Positions 61,992 to 64,000 of a DNA stretch of 64,000 nucleotides are shown in pieces. Origin of the DNA: CAILZL01 sp050181835 (GTDB lineage: Bacteria; Pseudomonadota; Gammaproteobacteria; Steroidobacterales; Steroidobacteraceae). Location: positions 18,215 to 82,214 of the forward strand of contig JBFXCU010000012.1 of NCBI GenBank assembly GCA_050181835.1, given 5' to 3'. A program made the translations under genes and the position numbers. Positions within the stretch are counted from its first letter, which is position 1; every line of letters begins with the position of its first letter. Under the pieces are notes generated by a model. It saw only the letters and a program-made list of their open reading frames with translations, was not told where the DNA came from and searched no databases.

Positions 61992-63638
61992 TCAAGCGCT
62001 CGCCACCTGCGGCAGCTGCCCCGTCTGATAAGCCCGCGCTGCTTTCACAAACCCAGTAAATAATGGGTGACCATCGCGGGGGGTTGAATGAAACTCAGGA
62101 TGGAACTGACAAGCAATGAAAAACGGATGATTGGGTAGCTCAACGATTTCTACCAGACCATCGCGTGAAAAGCCTGAAAACCTCAGCCCGGCATTCATTA
62201 ACTTCTGCAAGTACTTGTTATTAAACTCATAACGATGCCGATGCCGCTCCATCACCACATCCGCTCCATAAATCTCATGCGCCTTTGAACCATGCGAAAT
62301 GCGGCACTCCTGCGCACCCAGGCGCATGGTGCCACCCAGATTCGAGGCATCACTACGCTGCTCAACGGTGCCCTTCTGGTCTTGCCATTCTGAAATCAGT
62401 GCCACCACCGGATGTGGTGCGGCACGATTAAATTCAGTGGAATGCGCGCCTTCCAGACCAGCAACATTTCTAGCGTTTTCAATGATGGCCAGCTGCATAC
62501 CTAAACAAATTCCGAGGTAGGGAATGCCGTTCTCACGGGCATAGCGCACGGCTTCAATCTTGCCTTCCACGCCACGCTCACCAAACCCGCCGGGCACCAA
62601 GATCGCGTCCATCCCAGCCAAGACGCTGGTGCCGTGCTTCTCAATATCGGAGGCTTCAATGTACTCTACCTTGACCCGGCTGCGGGTGCGAATCCCCGCA
62701 TGCATTAACGCCTCATTTAATGACAGATAGGCATCACGCAGATTGACATACTTGCCCACCATGGCGATGTTTACTGTCGCTTCGGGGTTGGCCTTGGCGC
62801 TGACCACCTTTTGCCACTCATGCAGATCGGCTGGCGGCACGTCCAAGTGCAGCTTACGCACCACGATCTCGTCCAGACCTTGGTCGTGGAACAACTGTGG
62901 AATTTTATAAATGTCGTCGGCATCCACGGCTGAGAACACCGCCTTGTCCTCCACATTGGTGAACAACGCAATTTTGCGACGCTGCTCATCAGGAATGGTC
63001 TCGGCACAACGGCACAGCAGGATGTCTGGCTGAATACCAATGGAACGCAGCTCTTTAACCGAATGCTGAGTTGGCTTGGTCTTGATCTCGCCCGAAGTAG
63101 CAATGTACGGCACCAGTGTCAGGTGCATGTACAGCACATTGTCACGGCCCAGCTCTACGCCCAGTTGACGAATTGCCTCAAGCATGGGCAGCGATTCAAT
63201 GTCGCCTACCGTACCGCCAATCTCCACCATGCACACATCGGCATTACCCGCACCCAAACGGATGCAATGCTTGATCTCATCCGTAATGTGCGGAATCACC
63301 TGCACCGTCGCACCCAAGTAATCGCCGCGACGTTCCTTGGCGATCACCCGCTCGTAAATACGACCGGTAGTAAAGTTACTATTGCGCGCGGTGGTGGTGC
63401 GAATAAAGCGTTCGTAATGACCCAGATCCAGGTCCGTTTCCGTGCCGTCGTCAGTGACAAACACCTCGCCGTGCTGGAACGGACTCATGGTGCCCGGATC
63501 AACATTAATATACGGGTCGAGCTTGATCATCGACACTTTCAGGCCGCGCGCCTCAAGAATCGCGCCCAACGACGCCGCAGCAATGCCCTTCCCCAACGAG
63601 GAAACCACGCCGCCGGTCACACAGATAAATTTAGTCAT
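61992..63638 (-). CDS. pyrG: CTP synthase
   Basis: A 548-residue enzyme converting UTP to CTP with glutamine. The synthetase domain begins MTKFICVTGGVVSSLGKGIAAASLGAILEARG and contains DPYINVDPGTMSPFQHGEVFVTDDGTETDLDLGHYERF. The class I amidotransferase domain has the nucleophile Cys in YLGICLGMQLA and the His-Glu pair in CQFHPEFHS. The frame runs 38 codons further upstream, but the ATG at 63638 aligns with the family. The region 63639-63904 upstream holds no gene; it should contain the promoter. Confidence 0.98.
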   Translation of the reverse strand: MTKFICVTGGVVSSLGKGIAAASLGAILEARGLKVSMIKLDPYINVDPGTMSPFQHGEVFVTDDGTETDLDLGHYERFIRTTTARNSNFTTGRIYERVIAKERRGDYLGATVQVIPHITDEIKHCIRLGAGNADVCMVEIGGTVGDIESLPMLEAIRQLGVELGRDNVLYMHLTLVPYIATSGEIKTKPTQHSVKELRSIGIQPDILLCRCAETIPDEQRRKIALFTNVEDKAVFSAVDADDIYKIPQLFHDQGLDEIVVRKLHLDVPPADLHEWQKVVSAKANPEATVNIAMVGKYVNLRDAYLSLNEALMHAGIRTRSRVKVEYIEASDIEKHGTSVLAGMDAILVPGGFGERGVEGKIEAVRYARENGIPYLGICLGMQLAIIENARNVAGLEGAHSTEFNRAAPHPVVALISEWQDQKGTVEQRSDASNLGGTMRLGAQECRISHGSKAHEIYGADVVMERHRHRYEFNNKYLQKLMNAGLRFSGFSRDGLVEIVELPNHPFFIACQFHPEFHSTPRDGHPLFTGFVKAARAYQTGQLPQVASA

Positions 63639-63867
63639 TGCAGCGGCACCGTCGGATAAGAAGGACTGGAAATAATGCGCAATCGTCTCCCGGGAACGGG
63701 TTATTGATTCGCGCTTCTCGACGGGCGGCCAGTCTACCGGAAGGTGCGCCACGATTAAAGCGTTGCGGCGATAACTTTGCTCTAATCATCGAGCACACGC
63801 CCTGCTCCGGTCATTCAGCACCGAACAGTTCTTGAGCCTGCTTAACCCGCACTACATTGGCGATCGT

Positions 63868-64000
63868 GTAGTATGACCTGATCCCGATTCCGTTGACACT
63901 TACCTCAGCACATTCCGGCTGCCTTCTCGAACTCAGCAGGACTGACATAGCCTAGCGTCGAGTGCCGACGACGCAGATTGTAAAACTGTTCGATGTAGTG
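63868..64000 (-). mobile_element. Right end of an IS3-family insertion sequence (partial)
   Basis: Beyond the transposase stop lie about 35 bases, including TGTCAACGGAATCGGGATCA on the minus strand, which resembles IS3-family terminal repeats. The exact outer end and the target duplication cannot be set without the other end; 63868 is my estimate. The element sits in the upstream region of pyrG. Confidence 0.6.
63905..64000 (-). CDS. IS3-family transposase OrfB, C-terminal end
   Basis: The last 31 residues before the stop: HYIEQFYNLRRRHSTLGYVS followed by PAEFEKAAGMC. The YIE.FYN..R.HS.LGY.SP..FE pattern is the end of the DDE integrase domain of IS3-family transposases. The gene continues beyond the window edge, so intactness cannot be judged. 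Confidence 0.9.
   Translation of the reverse strand, partial: HYIEQFYNLRRRHSTLGYVSPAEFEKAAGMC

Noticed and set aside
63063..63659. Plus-strand frame of 198 codons antisense to pyrG
   Set aside because: A shadow frame of CTP synthase with no ribosome site or domain.

Overview
The window looks like chromosome of a gammaproteobacterium. Gene order around the housekeeping genes supports this: rpmI/rplT next to infC-thrS, pheST-ihfA-merR-tRNA-Pro, ispD-ispF-truD, surE-pcm-nlpD, ftsB-eno-kdsA-pyrG, and comEC-exbBD-msbA-lpxK-kdsB. A fused ThrA (aspartokinase/homoserine dehydrogenase) with a GHMP-type ThrB and a good match to the enterobacterial/vibrio dif consensus agree. I cannot assign an order or genus. 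Base composition is moderate, and the stretch from about 2.5 to 3.8 kb is visibly richer in GC than its neighbours.

Layout. 1-2.4 kb: the N-terminal part of a fatty-oxidation multienzyme protein, an endonuclease/exonuclease/phosphatase family protein and a divergent stand-alone TIR-domain protein. 2.45-3.75 kb: an accessory island made of a dif-like half site, a 0.9 kb GC-rich cassette with a filamentous-phage-type gene (DUF3653-like), a full candidate dif site, and a small lipoprotein gene. 4.0-8.3 kb: purB, a conserved hypothetical, nudJ, a YciI-like gene and mnmA. 8.4-11.9 kb: a nitric-oxide detoxification cluster (quinol NO reductase, group III truncated haemoglobin, NsrR). 12-15.5 kb: tryptophan dioxygenase, a YgjP-like metallopeptidase, a TPR-like exported protein and tatD. 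15.5-22.3 kb: thrA-thrB-thrC with an overlapping NERD-domain gene, then an ExeA-like ATPase with an FHA domain.

22.4-30.3 kb: translation cluster on the minus strand: thrS, infC (apparent AUC start), rpmI, rplT, a terminator/attenuator, pheS, pheT, ihfA, a MerR-type gene and tRNA-Pro(GGG), with tRNA-Val(GAC) upstream of thrS. 30.3-40.3 kb: queF, an orphan histidine kinase, tRNA-Ser(GGA), dapA, gcvR, bcp, phoH-like, bepA, mlaA and maeB. 40.4-44.6 kb: recR, ybaB, dnaX, 4.5S RNA, tRNA-Ser(TGA), a YccA-like membrane protein and ppnP. 44.6-53.3 kb: kdsB, trm112-like, lpxK, msbA, exbD, exbB, comEC, a DUF2062 gene and an Mth938-like gene. This group covers lipid A/KDO supply and export, plus DNA uptake. 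53.2-53.45 kb holds an unusually structured non-coding segment with long perfect inverted repeats. 53.5-63.7 kb: nlpD, pcm, surE, smr, an enoyl-CoA hydratase-like gene, truD, ispF, ispD, ftsB, eno, kdsA and pyrG. The last ~130 bases are the end of an IS3-family insertion sequence.

The most interesting part is the dif region at 2.4-3.5 kb. It looks like a small Xer-exploiting element or remnant, flanked by a TIR-domain gene in which the usual catalytic glutamate position reads glutamine. Second is the ~200 bp structured repeat at 53.2-53.45 kb. All start codons and family calls come from reading the sequence; no database search was run.
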